A DNA stretch of 64,000 bases from Kushneria phyllosphaerae (GTDB taxonomy: Bacteria > Pseudomonadota > Gammaproteobacteria > Pseudomonadales > Halomonadaceae): contig NZ_ONZI01000001.1 of the NCBI RefSeq assembly GCF_900312995.1, positions 496,001 through 560,000 on the forward strand. Direction: 5' to 3'. Below are positions 55,197 to 63,417 of the stretch, in pieces. The translations under genes and the position numbers were made by a program. Under the pieces are notes generated by a model. That model did no database searches, was not told where the DNA came from, and worked only from the letters and a program-made list of their open reading frames with translations. How positions within the stretch are numbered: the first letter of the stretch is position 1; each line of letters begins with the position of its first letter.

Positions 55197-56049
55197 CCAG
55201 CCAGCGTACGGCGATCAGCCCGCGCTGGCGCAGCAGGTGCTCATCGACCTGGTCGAGGGCATCAAGCCAGGCCATGGCAAAACTGCCCGGCCCCTGGGCG
55301 TGCTCCTCGGCAAGCTCGGCGGCCACGGCGACGTGAACATGCGCAGCCACGGCGGCGCACAGCGGGTCACGCACCACCGCGCAGTAGGCGGCAATGATCG
55401 CGCCCAGGGCACAGCCGGTGCCGGAAACCCGTGGCTGCCAGTCGCTGCCGCCGCCGATCTCGACCAGCGCCGGGCCGTTGTGATGGCGATCCAGCAGCGG
55501 CCCGAGCAGCATGTCCACCGGCCCCGAGGCCGAGACCGTACACGCCTGGATCAGCAGCTCGCGCGCGGCGTTGACCGCGCTTTGCGGACTCATGGCACTG
55601 TCCACCCCGCGCGCGCTGCCATCCTGTCCGGCCAGCCCCATGATTTCCGAGGCGTTGCCGCGTACCACCGTGGGGCGATGTTCCAGCAGCTCCAGCGCCA
55701 GACCGTGGCGCCACGTCATACTGCCCGCGCCAATCGGGTCGAGCACCCAGGGCTTTCCTGCCTGATGCGCACCGCTGGCGGCCTTGTGCATCGCCTTGAC
55801 CTGATCACCCTGCGGCGTGCCCAGGTTGACCAGCACCGCATCGGCCTGAGTGGCGAAGCGTCCGGCCTCTTCGGGGTTGTCGATCATTGCCGGCGTGGCG
55901 CCAGCGGCCAGCAGCGCATTGGCGACCAGATTGACCGTCACGTTGTTGGTCAAACACTGTACCAGCGGCTTTTGGGACTTCAGCGCCTGGTGTGCCTGAA
56001 TGACCATGTCGATAGTGGGCTCACCACCCGGTTGCTCGCTCATGCCCAT
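55189..56049 (-). CDS. thiM: Hydroxyethylthiazole kinase
   Basis: A 286-aa ribokinase-like enzyme that phosphorylates 4-methyl-5-(2-hydroxyethyl)thiazole in thiamine salvage. Visible are VQCLTNNVTVNLVANALLAAGATPAMIDNPEEAG, VLDPIGAGSMTWR, VVRGNASEIMGLAG, and the catalytic GTGCALGAIIAAYCAV (Cys in GTGC). GAGGGAG precedes the ATG. No TPP riboswitch and no thiE/thiD are adjacent. Its coupling to two carotenoid genes is unusual. Confidence 0.9.
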   Translation of the reverse strand: MGMSEQPGGEPTIDMVIQAHQALKSQKPLVQCLTNNVTVNLVANALLAAGATPAMIDNPEEAGRFATQADAVLVNLGTPQGDQVKAMHKAASGAHQAGKPWVLDPIGAGSMTWRHGLALELLEHRPTVVRGNASEIMGLAGQDGSARGVDSAMSPQSAVNAARELLIQACTVSASGPVDMLLGPLLDRHHNGPALVEIGGGSDWQPRVSGTGCALGAIIAAYCAVVRDPLCAAVAAHVHVAVAAELAEEHAQGPGSFAMAWLDALDQVDEHLLRQRGLIAVRWLDA

Positions 56050-56123
56050 CGTGGACTCCCTCGATTGTCAGAAAAACAGGGTGATCAGAAAAGACAGGGT
56101 GATCTGGTGCATCAGGATAAACG

Positions 56124-56447
56124 TTACTTATCCTTGGAGGGAGCGACCAGATAATCGACAGCCGCTTCCACCTCCTCATCGGAGAGTGCCTCGTTGCCGC
56201 CGCGCGCCGGCATACTGCCGATGCCCTCAATGGCATGGTTATACAGGTTCTGATCTCCGGTTTTCAGTCGTACCTTCCAGCCGTTTGAGCCCCGCTGCGG
56301 GCCGCGACCGCCATCGTGGCAGCCGGTGCAGTTGCTGTCATAGATGCGCTGGCCGTTGATATCGTCGGCATGGGCGGCAGCGGTCGTAGCGTAAAAGCCG
56401 ACCATCAGGGCGGTGGCCGTCATCAGAGGCATAAAGTGGGTGCGCAT
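56124..56447 (-). CDS. Small periplasmic cytochrome c
   Basis: A 107-aa protein with signal peptide (PLMTATALMVGFYATTAAAHA), heme motif CTGCH at about residues 40-44, and a likely axial Met in IEGIGSMPARGGNEALSDEEVEAAVDYLV. This is the class I, cytochrome c5-like pattern with the SMPxRGG loop. It probably shuttles electrons in the periplasm. AGGA lies before the ATG. It stands alone, 74 bases upstream of thiM on the same strand. Confidence 0.9.
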   Translation of the reverse strand: MRTHFMPLMTATALMVGFYATTAAAHADDINGQRIYDSNCTGCHDGGRGPQRGSNGWKVRLKTGDQNLYNHAIEGIGSMPARGGNEALSDEEVEAAVDYLVAPSKDK

Positions 56448-56626
56448 GGTCTTGTCCTCAAGCGTGGTCAGGTCAGGTGATTGTTATGATGTGAGGGTCA
56501 GTATAAAAGAGCACGCGGCGCTTGCATGGTGTGGTGTCGGGAAAGGCATTCGGCCCCGCCCGAGAGTGGACAGTGACAGGCGCGAGCGGTAGGATAGCGC
56601 GCTGTCTTTCCTGCAAAGACACCTGC

Positions 56627-56703
56627 GCGCTTGTAGCTCAGCTGGATAGAGTACCGCCCTCCGAAGGCGGGGGTCTTGGGTTCGAATCCCAACAAGCGCG
56701 CCA
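56627..56703 (+). tRNA. tRNA-Arg (anticodon CCG)
   Basis: A 77-base cloverleaf can be drawn: acceptor GCGCTTG/CAAGCGC, D-arm AGCTCAGCTGGATAGAGT, anticodon stem CCGCC/GGCGG with loop CTCCGAA (anticodon CCG, 56661-56663), T-arm TTGGG-TTCGAAT-CCCAA, discriminator G and encoded CCA. It marks the left border of the AT-rich retron island. Confidence 0.95.
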
Positions 56704-56845
56704 CTTCCTACCTCATATTGATAGCCGTCATATAAAAACTCATATTGCAATGTATGTGTTTTAAGTATTGATTTTTTTGAATATTTTAAACGCAACGTTA
56801 GAAGTGGATAGCGCGCATTGACTTTAAGTTGATGCTTGAATAGCC

Positions 56846-57024
56846 TATATAAGCTTTTTACGCGTTCATTAGCAATTTTTTAGCTATAGCCGGGTGTATA
56901 GCCAGGCTCAAAAGCGATTGGAGAGATTTATTCCGCATAGAAATGCTGCGGGTTTTCGCTCCGCTTCGCTCCACTCGAACCCGCAGCATTTCTATGCGGC
57001 TGCTTCGTGGTAAAAAGCATATGC
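56846..57024 (+). ncRNA. Candidate retron msr-msd RNA
   Basis: Terminal a1/a2 repeats are visible: GCTTTTTAC (56853-56861) pairs with GTAAAAAGC (57010-57018), extending past one mismatch. After a1 comes TTAGC (56869-56873) with a candidate branching G at 56872. A short msr hairpin follows (GCTATA 56883-56888 with TATAGC 56897-56902). The long msd hairpin has 22-bp perfect arms at 56933-56954 and 56978-56999 with a 23-base loop. This is the layout of Ec86-like retron RNAs. Exact ends and the branch point are inferred. The rest of the gene-free stretch 56704-57122 is AT-rich and likely holds the promoter. Confidence 0.75.
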
Positions 57025-57065
57025 TATCCATATATAGTTGAAGCTGATCTATTGTAGGCCTTATT

Positions 57066-57105
57066 TTGCCTTGACCTTATCAAAATAAGGCAAGGCAATT
57101 TTTTT
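57066..57105 (+). terminator. Intrinsic terminator between retron RNA and effector gene
   Basis: TTGCCTTG and CAAGGCAA plus inner CCTTAT and ATAAGG give a 14-bp stem with one bulged A and loop CAAA, followed by seven T residues. It lies 18 bases before the effector ATG, so it would end most msr-msd transcripts and limit read-through into the protein genes. Confidence 0.85.
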
Positions 57106-57122
57106 GTTTTAGGAACATATTT

Positions 57123-58157
57123 ATGGGGTCTGCTGACGAAAAAAAGCCAGAAAGTTTAATCGATTTTTATGCCGAGTATTTAGAAAATATAGATTTTTCA
57201 AAATCCAAGGTTGCTTTCCCAAAAAAGCATATGGTTCTCGTGTGTGGTGGACAGGTGCCTAAAAAAAATGGATCTCTAACAGGTGTAAACATCCAAAACA
57301 TAGAAAAAGAAAAATTCGCTTCACTAAGAGAAGCATTTTATAAAGTCTATCTTCAGAATTGTAAAAGCCCTTTCAATATGTTTATGCCTGAGGAGATGAA
57401 AAGCTGGCAAGATCACGATTTATTTAATGATTTGGTCGAAATGGAGGTCATGCTAGCTTATGCTTGCTCCATCGTTTTAATTTTCCTAGAAAGTTCAGGC
57501 TCTTTAGTTGAGCTGGGTATGTTTTCTCAATTAAATGAGTTCCATGGTCGAGTTCTGGTTATTAATAATGATGAATTTGAATTTGCCGATTCTTTTATTA
57601 ATCTAGGTGCTTTATCATATCTAAGAAAAAGAAATGAACATTCAGTTTGTTTGTACCCTCGAGTTTCAGACTGCGGTGTAGTAACCGAAGAAACGATGAA
57701 TTTTGTCATAGGTGATGTGAGTGAGTATTTAAAGGGGCTTAATAAGAATGAAAAATTTGATGTAAAAAACAAATTTCATTATCTGATATTTATACTTGAA
57801 TTAATAAAGATATTTAGAGCGCTTACGATAAAAGAAATACTGGATTTCGCAAAGATCTCATTCTTAGAATTTCCCGAGATAGAAGTTGATGGAAACTTTA
57901 TTGAAAAGGGTCTTAGGGTACTAATAGAGTTTGGTGTTTTAGAGAACAAGGGATTAGGTAGCTATGTATTTTATATACTTTCATCAGAAAAAGATTTTTA
58001 CCGAATAAAATTTCATCATAAAGAGGGAAACGATGGAGACTTTGCTAGATTGAGATCCGAAATTATCGATTTCTATCGTAACAGTAGCGAATCTGCTCAC
58101 TCCAAAAGGTTGAAATCAATTAAAGGTTTGAATGAAGTATCTGAAGAACTTTTTTGA
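57123..58157 (+). CDS. Retron effector: nucleoside deoxyribosyltransferase-like protein with C-terminal winged helix
   Basis: A 344-aa protein, AT-rich like its neighbour. The N-terminal half has a Rossmann-like start KKHMVLVCGGQVPKKNG and the segment IVLIFLESSGSLVELGMFSQL. Its GSxxELG motif (Glu130) is the catalytic-Glu signature of nucleoside deoxyribosyltransferase-like enzymes. The C-terminal part (LTIKEILDFAKISFLEFPEIEVDGNFIEKGLRVLIEFGVLENKG) looks like a winged helix. This matches the St85/Ec86-family type II-A retron effectors, in which the enzyme is held inactive by RT-msDNA and attacks NAD or nucleotides on phage infection. AGGA precedes the ATG; RT follows after 24 bases. Family call by eye. 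Confidence 0.8.
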   Translation: MGSADEKKPESLIDFYAEYLENIDFSKSKVAFPKKHMVLVCGGQVPKKNGSLTGVNIQNIEKEKFASLREAFYKVYLQNCKSPFNMFMPEEMKSWQDHDLFNDLVEMEVMLAYACSIVLIFLESSGSLVELGMFSQLNEFHGRVLVINNDEFEFADSFINLGALSYLRKRNEHSVCLYPRVSDCGVVTEETMNFVIGDVSEYLKGLNKNEKFDVKNKFHYLIFILELIKIFRALTIKEILDFAKISFLEFPEIEVDGNFIEKGLRVLIEFGVLENKGLGSYVFYILSSEKDFYRIKFHHKEGNDGDFARLRSEIIDFYRNSSESAHSKRLKSIKGLNEVSEELF

Positions 58158-58181
58158 TGTAATATTTTTTAGAGGTCATTT

Positions 58182-59111
58182 ATGAGCGAGAGTAAATTAA
58201 GGCAGCTTATATCGTCTTCGCTATTTATACCTGAAAAAGATCTGTCTTTATTTATAGCTAGAGCTCCTGTTGCCTATAAATCCTTTTTTATAGCTAAAAA
58301 AGATGGTGGTTTTAGAAAAATAAATCAACCTGCTAAAGAAACTAAAAAGCTTCAGCGCTGGGTAATTGAAAAGGTGTTTTCACATCTTGATATACATGAT
58401 TGCGCTATGGCTTACCGAGCTAAAGTGAGCATAAAAGATAATGCTTTAGTACATTCAAATAACAAATATTTTTTGAAGCTTGATTTTGAGAACTTTTTTG
58501 GTTCTATAAAGTCTGAGGATATACAAAATTTTTTGCATGATAAGAAAATAAAGCTTGATGATGACGATGTTCGAGATTTAGCAAGAATTTTATGTATAAA
58601 AGATGAAGGAAAGCTTTGTTTGAGTGTTGGTGCTCCTAGCTCACCAGCTGTATCCAACGCAATACTTTATGCTTTCGATGAGGAAATAAGCTTTTGGTGT
58701 CTGGAGCGAAAAATAGCATATACACGCTATGCAGATGACTTAACTTTTTCAACTAAAGAACAAGAGGCTTGCTATTCAATAAAAGAAAAAGTAAAAAGCA
58801 TTCTTGAGAGCATGGCCTACCCTAGATTAAAGCTAAACGAGAGTAAAACTCTTTCGCTATCTAAAAAAAATAATATCAAAGTGACAGGAATTACAGTTAC
58901 ATCTGATAATAAAATTTCTATCGGTAGAAAGAGGAAAAGATTCATAAGAAGTCAAGTTTATAAATACAAAAAAGGGGAGTTAAAACCTTCTAGTGTTCCG
59001 AGGCTTAGAGGTTTGATAGCTTTTTTTGAGCATATAGAACCAGGAGCTATTTCAAAGTTGGAAATGAAGTTTGGAAAAGAGTTAATGGTTAGAGTTGTGA
59101 AGGGAAGTTAA
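58182..59111 (+). CDS. Retron reverse transcriptase
   Basis: A 309-aa reverse transcriptase, full length for retron RTs (about 300-330). The retron-specific region X motif NAxxH is NALVH (87-91); catalytic carboxylates are in LDFENFF (100-106) and YADD (183-186); GAPSSP (150-155) is the RT4 motif; VTG (234-236) is the retron region Y motif. A basic C-terminus (RKRKRFIRSQVYKYKKGEL) would bind the msr hairpins. It copies the msd part of the RNA upstream into branched msDNA and forms the complex that restrains the effector. AGAGG precedes the ATG. A group II intron or DGR RT is excluded by NAxxH/VTG and the small size. Confidence 0.93.
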   Translation: MSESKLRQLISSSLFIPEKDLSLFIARAPVAYKSFFIAKKDGGFRKINQPAKETKKLQRWVIEKVFSHLDIHDCAMAYRAKVSIKDNALVHSNNKYFLKLDFENFFGSIKSEDIQNFLHDKKIKLDDDDVRDLARILCIKDEGKLCLSVGAPSSPAVSNAILYAFDEEISFWCLERKIAYTRYADDLTFSTKEQEACYSIKEKVKSILESMAYPRLKLNESKTLSLSKKNNIKVTGITVTSDNKISIGRKRKRFIRSQVYKYKKGELKPSSVPRLRGLIAFFEHIEPGAISKLEMKFGKELMVRVVKGS

Positions 59112-59236
59112 TAATGTGCAAGTTTTCATTACCTTAACTTAGTGGGTTCATATCAAGTCTGATTGATAATTTATTTTTTATAGATGTTTTGAACCATTCC
59201 TTGTCATAAGTTCATTTTACATAATGCCGGAATCTC

Positions 59237-59803
59237 ATGGACATCGAACGACTCGGCAACGGACTGGCGTTTTTAAAGGAAGCCGAGCGGCTCAAGAGCG
59301 TGCTGCGCACGGCCTATACCACCACCGGGCGGCAGGAGGATACGGCGGCGCATACGTGGCGGCTGTGTCTGATGGCGATGACGTTCGAGCGCGAGCTGGC
59401 GCCTTTGGACATGACGCGGGTGTTGAAGCTTTGCGTGCTGCATGACCTGGGTGAGGCGATCCACGGGGATCAGCCGGCGATTGCGCAAAACGCCGACAAG
59501 AACACTCAGGAGCGGCTGGACCTGCTCACGGTCATGGCGCCGCTGGATGAGGCATTGAAGCTTGAGTTTCTCGCTCTGTGGGAAGACTACGAACAGGGCA
59601 CCTCGCGCGAGGCGCGGCTGGTGAAGGGCCTGGATAAGCTCGAGACCATTCTTCAGCACAGTCAGGGCGATAACCCGGCTGACTTCGATTACACGTTCAA
59701 TCTCACCTACGGGCGTGAACAGACCGATGCCGAGCCGGTATTGACCATGCTGCGCACCCTGGTCGACGGTGAAACCCAGCGGCGGATCGATGGTGGCCAG
59801 TAG
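59237..59803 (+). CDS. HD-domain phosphohydrolase (YfbR/HDDC2-like)
   Basis: A 188-aa protein with the HD pattern: Arg/His start AERLKSVLRTAYTTTGRQEDTAAHTWRLCLMAM (first His), LCVLHDLGEAIHGD (HD plus conserved E), and a later Asp in LVKGLDKLETILQH. This is the layout of HDDC2/YfbR 5-prime-deoxynucleotidases acting on dNMPs. It is GC-rich again and so marks the right border of the retron island. The 125 bases between RT and this gene hold no gene I can see. Confidence 0.85.
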   Translation: MDIERLGNGLAFLKEAERLKSVLRTAYTTTGRQEDTAAHTWRLCLMAMTFERELAPLDMTRVLKLCVLHDLGEAIHGDQPAIAQNADKNTQERLDLLTVMAPLDEALKLEFLALWEDYEQGTSREARLVKGLDKLETILQHSQGDNPADFDYTFNLTYGREQTDAEPVLTMLRTLVDGETQRRIDGGQ

Positions 59804-59844
59804 CGCCTTTTCGCCTTCCTGTTACTGCCTGAGCTTTAAAAGAC

Positions 59845-59879
59845 AAAACCCCGATCAGCGCTCGCTGGTCGGGGTTTTT
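59845..59879. terminator. Intrinsic terminator after the HD gene
   Basis: AAAACCCCGATCAGCG and CGCTGGTCGGGGTTTT pair over 16 positions (one G-U), with the T-run forming part of the stem. It lies between convergent genes and has A and T runs on both sides, so it is probably bidirectional. Confidence 0.85.
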
Positions 59880-59909
59880 GATGGAGCCCTGGAGCAGGCT
59901 GCCCTTCGC

Positions 59910-60746
59910 TCAGGCAGGCTCTGCGGGCTTTACCGTGGAGCTGTCTTCGTAGTCGTAGCTGTCATCCAGGTTGTGCTCGGGGTCGTTGAGCTCACCGCGC
60001 ATGAAGGCGAGCAGGCGCTCGTCGGCTTCGCTGTCCTCGGCGGTAGCATCAAAGCGGTGGCGAATGACAATGCGCGCGCGCTGATGGTTGAACAGTCCGC
60101 CAATCATGAAAAAGGCGCTGCCGACCAGAAAGAGCGAGGCCAGCAGGTTATGCAGCTGGTCATGGTCCGCCACGCTGTCAAAGCCCCAGAGATAGGGGAT
60201 GGAGGCGACCACGAACAGCACCGAACCCACCACGAAGGTAACGGCGGTCAGGTTCATCAGCTGCAGGGTAAGAAGGGCAGAGGCGCGAATCACCATCATG
60301 ACGTTGAGACAGGCGCCGATCAGAAAGAGCACCGAGCCGATGATGAACATCCACGCGCCGATCTCGATCCAGTGCCACCAGGAGAGAAAGAACAGGCTGC
60401 CCACGGCGTAAAGCACCGTGCCGATGATGTAGACGGCCAGCGAGATGAGCTCCAGAAGCTGCGAGGGCGAGACCTTTTTGCTGCTGTGCCAGAAACGGCG
60501 CACTTCGATGACGTCATGGGCCTGAACGACCAGATAGACCAGAGAACCGACGAAGAACAGCCAGGCGCCGATATCACGGATGTGTTCAAGGCGAGGGTAG
60601 AACATCACGCTGCCGACGATAAACATCACACCGCCCAGCTCGTAGAGCACCGCGTTGATGCCTTCCCAGCGGTAGTCCTTTTTGAGATCGCTCTTGCCCC
60701 GGCCCGGGCGGGCACTTCGGGGGCGATCGGTAAATAAATGCGGCAT
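59910..60746 (-). CDS. YrhK-domain multi-pass membrane protein
   Basis: A 278-aa protein with three repeated units of two helices each. They read VLYELGGVMFIVGSVMFYPRLEHIRDIGAWLFFVGSLVYL, LAVYIIGTVLYAVGSLFFLSWWHWIEIGAWMFIIGSVLFLIGA, and LTAVTFVVGSVLFVVASIPYLW plus LHNLLASLFLVGSAFFMIGG. The repeating G-S-x-x-F and I-G-A-W-x-F-I-x-G-S pattern is the YrhK domain. Function unknown. The C-terminal tail is acidic and cytoplasmic. The ATG at 60746 has AGGA upstream. Confidence 0.8.
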   Translation of the reverse strand: MPHLFTDRPRSARPGRGKSDLKKDYRWEGINAVLYELGGVMFIVGSVMFYPRLEHIRDIGAWLFFVGSLVYLVVQAHDVIEVRRFWHSSKKVSPSQLLELISLAVYIIGTVLYAVGSLFFLSWWHWIEIGAWMFIIGSVLFLIGACLNVMMVIRASALLTLQLMNLTAVTFVVGSVLFVVASIPYLWGFDSVADHDQLHNLLASLFLVGSAFFMIGGLFNHQRARIVIRHRFDATAEDSEADERLLAFMRGELNDPEHNLDDSYDYEDSSTVKPAEPA

Positions 60747-60806
60747 GAAGATGGTCCTGCAGGGAAAACGCAAAGTGTGGGCGGTCGATGTCAGGTTGTA
60801 TAGCGT

Positions 60807-61910
60807 TTAGCGCTTTTTGCCGGGTCGGCCGCCCTGACCGCGGGGCGAAGGCTTGCTGGCACCGGTCTTGCCCTTGCCGTTTGATTTGCCCTGGGGCGTT
60901 GGCTTACCGCCTGGTTTGCCATTCATTCTGCACTGCGCTGCGGGTTTGCCGCCCGGTTTGCATTGCGCTCCCGCTTTACCGCCCGGCTTGCCGCTGCTGC
61001 CGGCCTTTTGGCTGCCACCGGTGGGCTGGGGCTTGCCGGTCGGGGCGGGTTTGCTCTTGCCCTTTGAATACATTTTATCCAGCGCCGGCTTGCCAATGCC
61101 CAATGGGTCGGGCTTTTGTTTCTCTCCGGGCCTTTGCTGAGCGCTTTTGGCCCGTGGTGAGGATTTGGGCTTTGAGGCCGTCGGCTCGGCTTTGGAGCCT
61201 TCGGTCAGTTCGATGATGGTGTCGATTTCTTTGGTCGTCAGGTCGCGCCAGTCGCCGATGGCCAGTCCCTTGAGCGAGACGTTCATGATCCGGGTGCGGA
61301 TCAGCTGGGTGACCTCATAACCGAAAACCTCGCACATGCGACGGATCTGGCGGTTGAGCCCCTGCACCAGTGTGATGGTGAAGACGAACGTGGAGACCTT
61401 CTCGACCTGACAGCGGCGGGTCATCTGTCCCAGAATCGGCACGCCATTTTGCATGCCTTGAATGAAGTCCTCGGTGATCGGCTTGTCGACCGTCACCTGG
61501 TACTCCTTCTCGTGGTTGTTGTCGGCGCGCAGGATGCGATTGACCAGGTCGCCGTTGTTGGTCAGAAAGATCAGTCCCTGAGAGTCCTTGTCCAGCCGGC
61601 CGATGGGGAAGATGCGCGCGCCGTGTTTAACGAACTCGACAATGTTGGCCTTCTCGCTCGACTCGGTGGTGCTGACGATCCCGACGGGCTTGTTGAGTGC
61701 AATCAGGATCAGGTCGTCTTCTTCCCGGGGTTCGATCTCCTGGCCGTTGACCGTGACCCGATCCCCCGCGACCACCTGATCCCCGGTGCTGGCGCGTCGG
61801 CCGTTGAGCCAGACCTTGCCCTGTTCAACAAAGCGGTCTGCCTCGCGGCGCGAGCACAGGCCGCTTTCGCTGATGTATTTATTGATTCGGGTCGATGTTC
61901 GTAATGGCAT
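60807..61910 (-). CDS. rluF: 23S rRNA pseudouridine(2604) synthase RluF with a long basic tail
   Basis: A 367-aa protein. Residues 1 to about 60 are an S4 RNA-binding domain ([29 protein letters not shown]). Residues about 65-240 are the RsuA/RluF catalytic domain with the Asp in [20 protein letters not shown] and [20 protein letters not shown]. The end (about 245-367) is low complexity, full of K, P, G and S ([30 protein letters not shown]). E. coli RluF is about 290 aa and has a shorter basic tail, so this is an enlarged version. The tail may add nonspecific RNA binding; that is inference. Confidence 0.9.
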   Translation of the reverse strand: MPLRTSTRINKYISESGLCSRREADRFVEQGKVWLNGRRASTGDQVVAGDRVTVNGQEIEPREEDDLILIALNKPVGIVSTTESSEKANIVEFVKHGARIFPIGRLDKDSQGLIFLTNNGDLVNRILRADNNHEKEYQVTVDKPITEDFIQGMQNGVPILGQMTRRCQVEKVSTFVFTITLVQGLNRQIRRMCEVFGYEVTQLIRTRIMNVSLKGLAIGDWRDLTTKEIDTIIELTEGSKAEPTASKPKSSPRAKSAQQRPGEKQKPDPLGIGKPALDKMYSKGKSKPAPTGKPQPTGGSQKAGSSGKPGGKAGAQCKPGGKPAAQCRMNGKPGGKPTPQGKSNGKGKTGASKPSPRGQGGRPGKKR

Positions 61911-62076
61911 GGCGTTTCACAGGGTTGAAAATGATTGAGCGTGGTATCAAAAAACAGCGAGTGTTCGGGTCTTTTTTGCCTAAAGCGTGGCGGTTGGGCT
62001 CTGCTACGCTGCGCGGCAGATCAAACGTGTCGTGCGGTGACCGGCACATTTTCATCAAAGGAGCGGTCATCTCCCC

Positions 62077-63402
62077 ATGAGCACGTCACGGGTACTCGAT
62101 TTTATCAACGGCTTTCGCAACAGTATCGCCTACCTGACCAGCATCATCATCACGATCTATGTCGTGCTGGGGCTGGCCGCTGTCACGCTGGAGATCAACA
62201 CCCTGCCGGGGGTTCTGGATTTTCTGGATTTTGACCAGCCCGACACGGCCCGAACGCTTTTGAGCACGCTGATGGCAGGCATGATCTCACTTCTGGTGTT
62301 CAGCTTCTCCACGGTCATGTCCGTGCTGACCCAGGCCGGCAGCAATTTCTCCAACAAGCTGGTGTTTGGCATCATGACCGAGAAGCGCCACCAGCAGGTG
62401 CTGGGGCACTATCTTGGCACCATTTTGTATCTGCTGATTCTGCTGCTGGTGCCGACCATCGGGGATACGCCGGATACCTGGCGCTCGCTGGCGGTCTATC
62501 TGGGGGCGGCCATGGTGATCAATAGCCTGGCCATGTTCGTCTTTTTCATTCATGGCACCTCCCAGTCCGTCCAAATCAATGCGATTACCCAGGGGCTGCT
62601 CGTCTCGACCCAGCTGTCGCTGGACAAGCTCAGGAAAAAACAGGCAAGCGACGAGTATCGTCATCGCCCCGACGGGTGCCAGCCCGTTACCGGTTATCCC
62701 GTCTACTCCCGCGACAGCGGCTATATCCAGGGCGTGAATTTCAGCGCACTGGCCAGAATTGCACGCCATCATGAGATTGCCATCCATCTCGGGTTCACTT
62801 TTGGCGATTTCGTGGTCAAGAAATTTCCGATTCTAGACATCGAGGCGGACGCAGCGCCGGGGGATGTGCTGGTGGACCGTATTCTGGCCTGCCTGGAATA
62901 TGTCGAGGGGGAGTCCACGCGGGATCACTACGTCAACGGGCTGACGCAGCTGATGGAAGTGGCCATCAAGGCGCTGTCACCGGGGATCAATGATCCGGGT
63001 ACGGCGCGGCTGTGTATTCATCAGATGACCGAGCTGCTTTCCCAGCGACTGACGCTGACGCCGCCCAACATGCTGGTGGATGACGACGGGCGCTGTCTGA
63101 TTTCCTGGCATGAGGAAAGCTTCGAAAGCCTGATGTTCCGCGTCTTTGATCCCATCCTCCACTACGGCGGCCAGGACCTGAGCATCTGCCTGTCACTGTT
63201 GAAGGCCTTCAAGACAATGTCCAACTTCGCAAAAGACGATGACCATCGGGTCATTCAGGCCCACACCGACCGGGTGATCCAGCACATGGCGGACCATTTC
63301 ACCGCCCCGCTGGAAGTCGCCTTTATCGAGGCGCGGCTCACCAGGGGATTGCATCGTCTGCACATCAATGTCCGTCTGCCGGAACGGTCGGCATCAAGCT
63401 GA
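62077..63402 (+). CDS. DUF2254 membrane protein
   Basis: A 441-aa protein: four hydrophobic helices in the first 170 residues (SIAYLTSIIITIYVVLGLAAV; LLSTLMAGMISLLVFSFSTVMSVLTQAGSNFSNKLV; LGTILYLLILLLVP; VYLGAAMVINSLAMFVFFIHG), then a soluble domain with ALSPGINDPGTARLCIHQM. The FSxxMSxLTQAGSNFSxK and ALSPGxNDPxTA segments are the DUF2254 hallmarks. Function unknown in the family; a channel-like role has been suggested only by topology. AAAGGAG lies 15 bases before the ATG. Confidence 0.9.
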   Translation: MSTSRVLDFINGFRNSIAYLTSIIITIYVVLGLAAVTLEINTLPGVLDFLDFDQPDTARTLLSTLMAGMISLLVFSFSTVMSVLTQAGSNFSNKLVFGIMTEKRHQQVLGHYLGTILYLLILLLVPTIGDTPDTWRSLAVYLGAAMVINSLAMFVFFIHGTSQSVQINAITQGLLVSTQLSLDKLRKKQASDEYRHRPDGCQPVTGYPVYSRDSGYIQGVNFSALARIARHHEIAIHLGFTFGDFVVKKFPILDIEADAAPGDVLVDRILACLEYVEGESTRDHYVNGLTQLMEVAIKALSPGINDPGTARLCIHQMTELLSQRLTLTPPNMLVDDDGRCLISWHEESFESLMFRVFDPILHYGGQDLSICLSLLKAFKTMSNFAKDDDHRVIQAHTDRVIQHMADHFTAPLEVAFIEARLTRGLHRLHINVRLPERSASS

Positions 63403-63417
63403 CGCCGGCCTGCCGGT

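Noticed and set aside
56050..56123. Possible TPP riboswitch upstream of thiM
   Set aside because: No CUGAGA or ACCUGA-type core is present in the leader. Only a short imperfect tandem repeat (CAGAAAAACAGGGTGAT-like, about 56068-56103) is visible.
58182..59111. Group II intron or diversity-generating reverse transcriptase
   Set aside because: There is no maturase domain, no intron RNA structure and no template/variable repeat. NAxxH and VTG motifs and the small size point to a retron.
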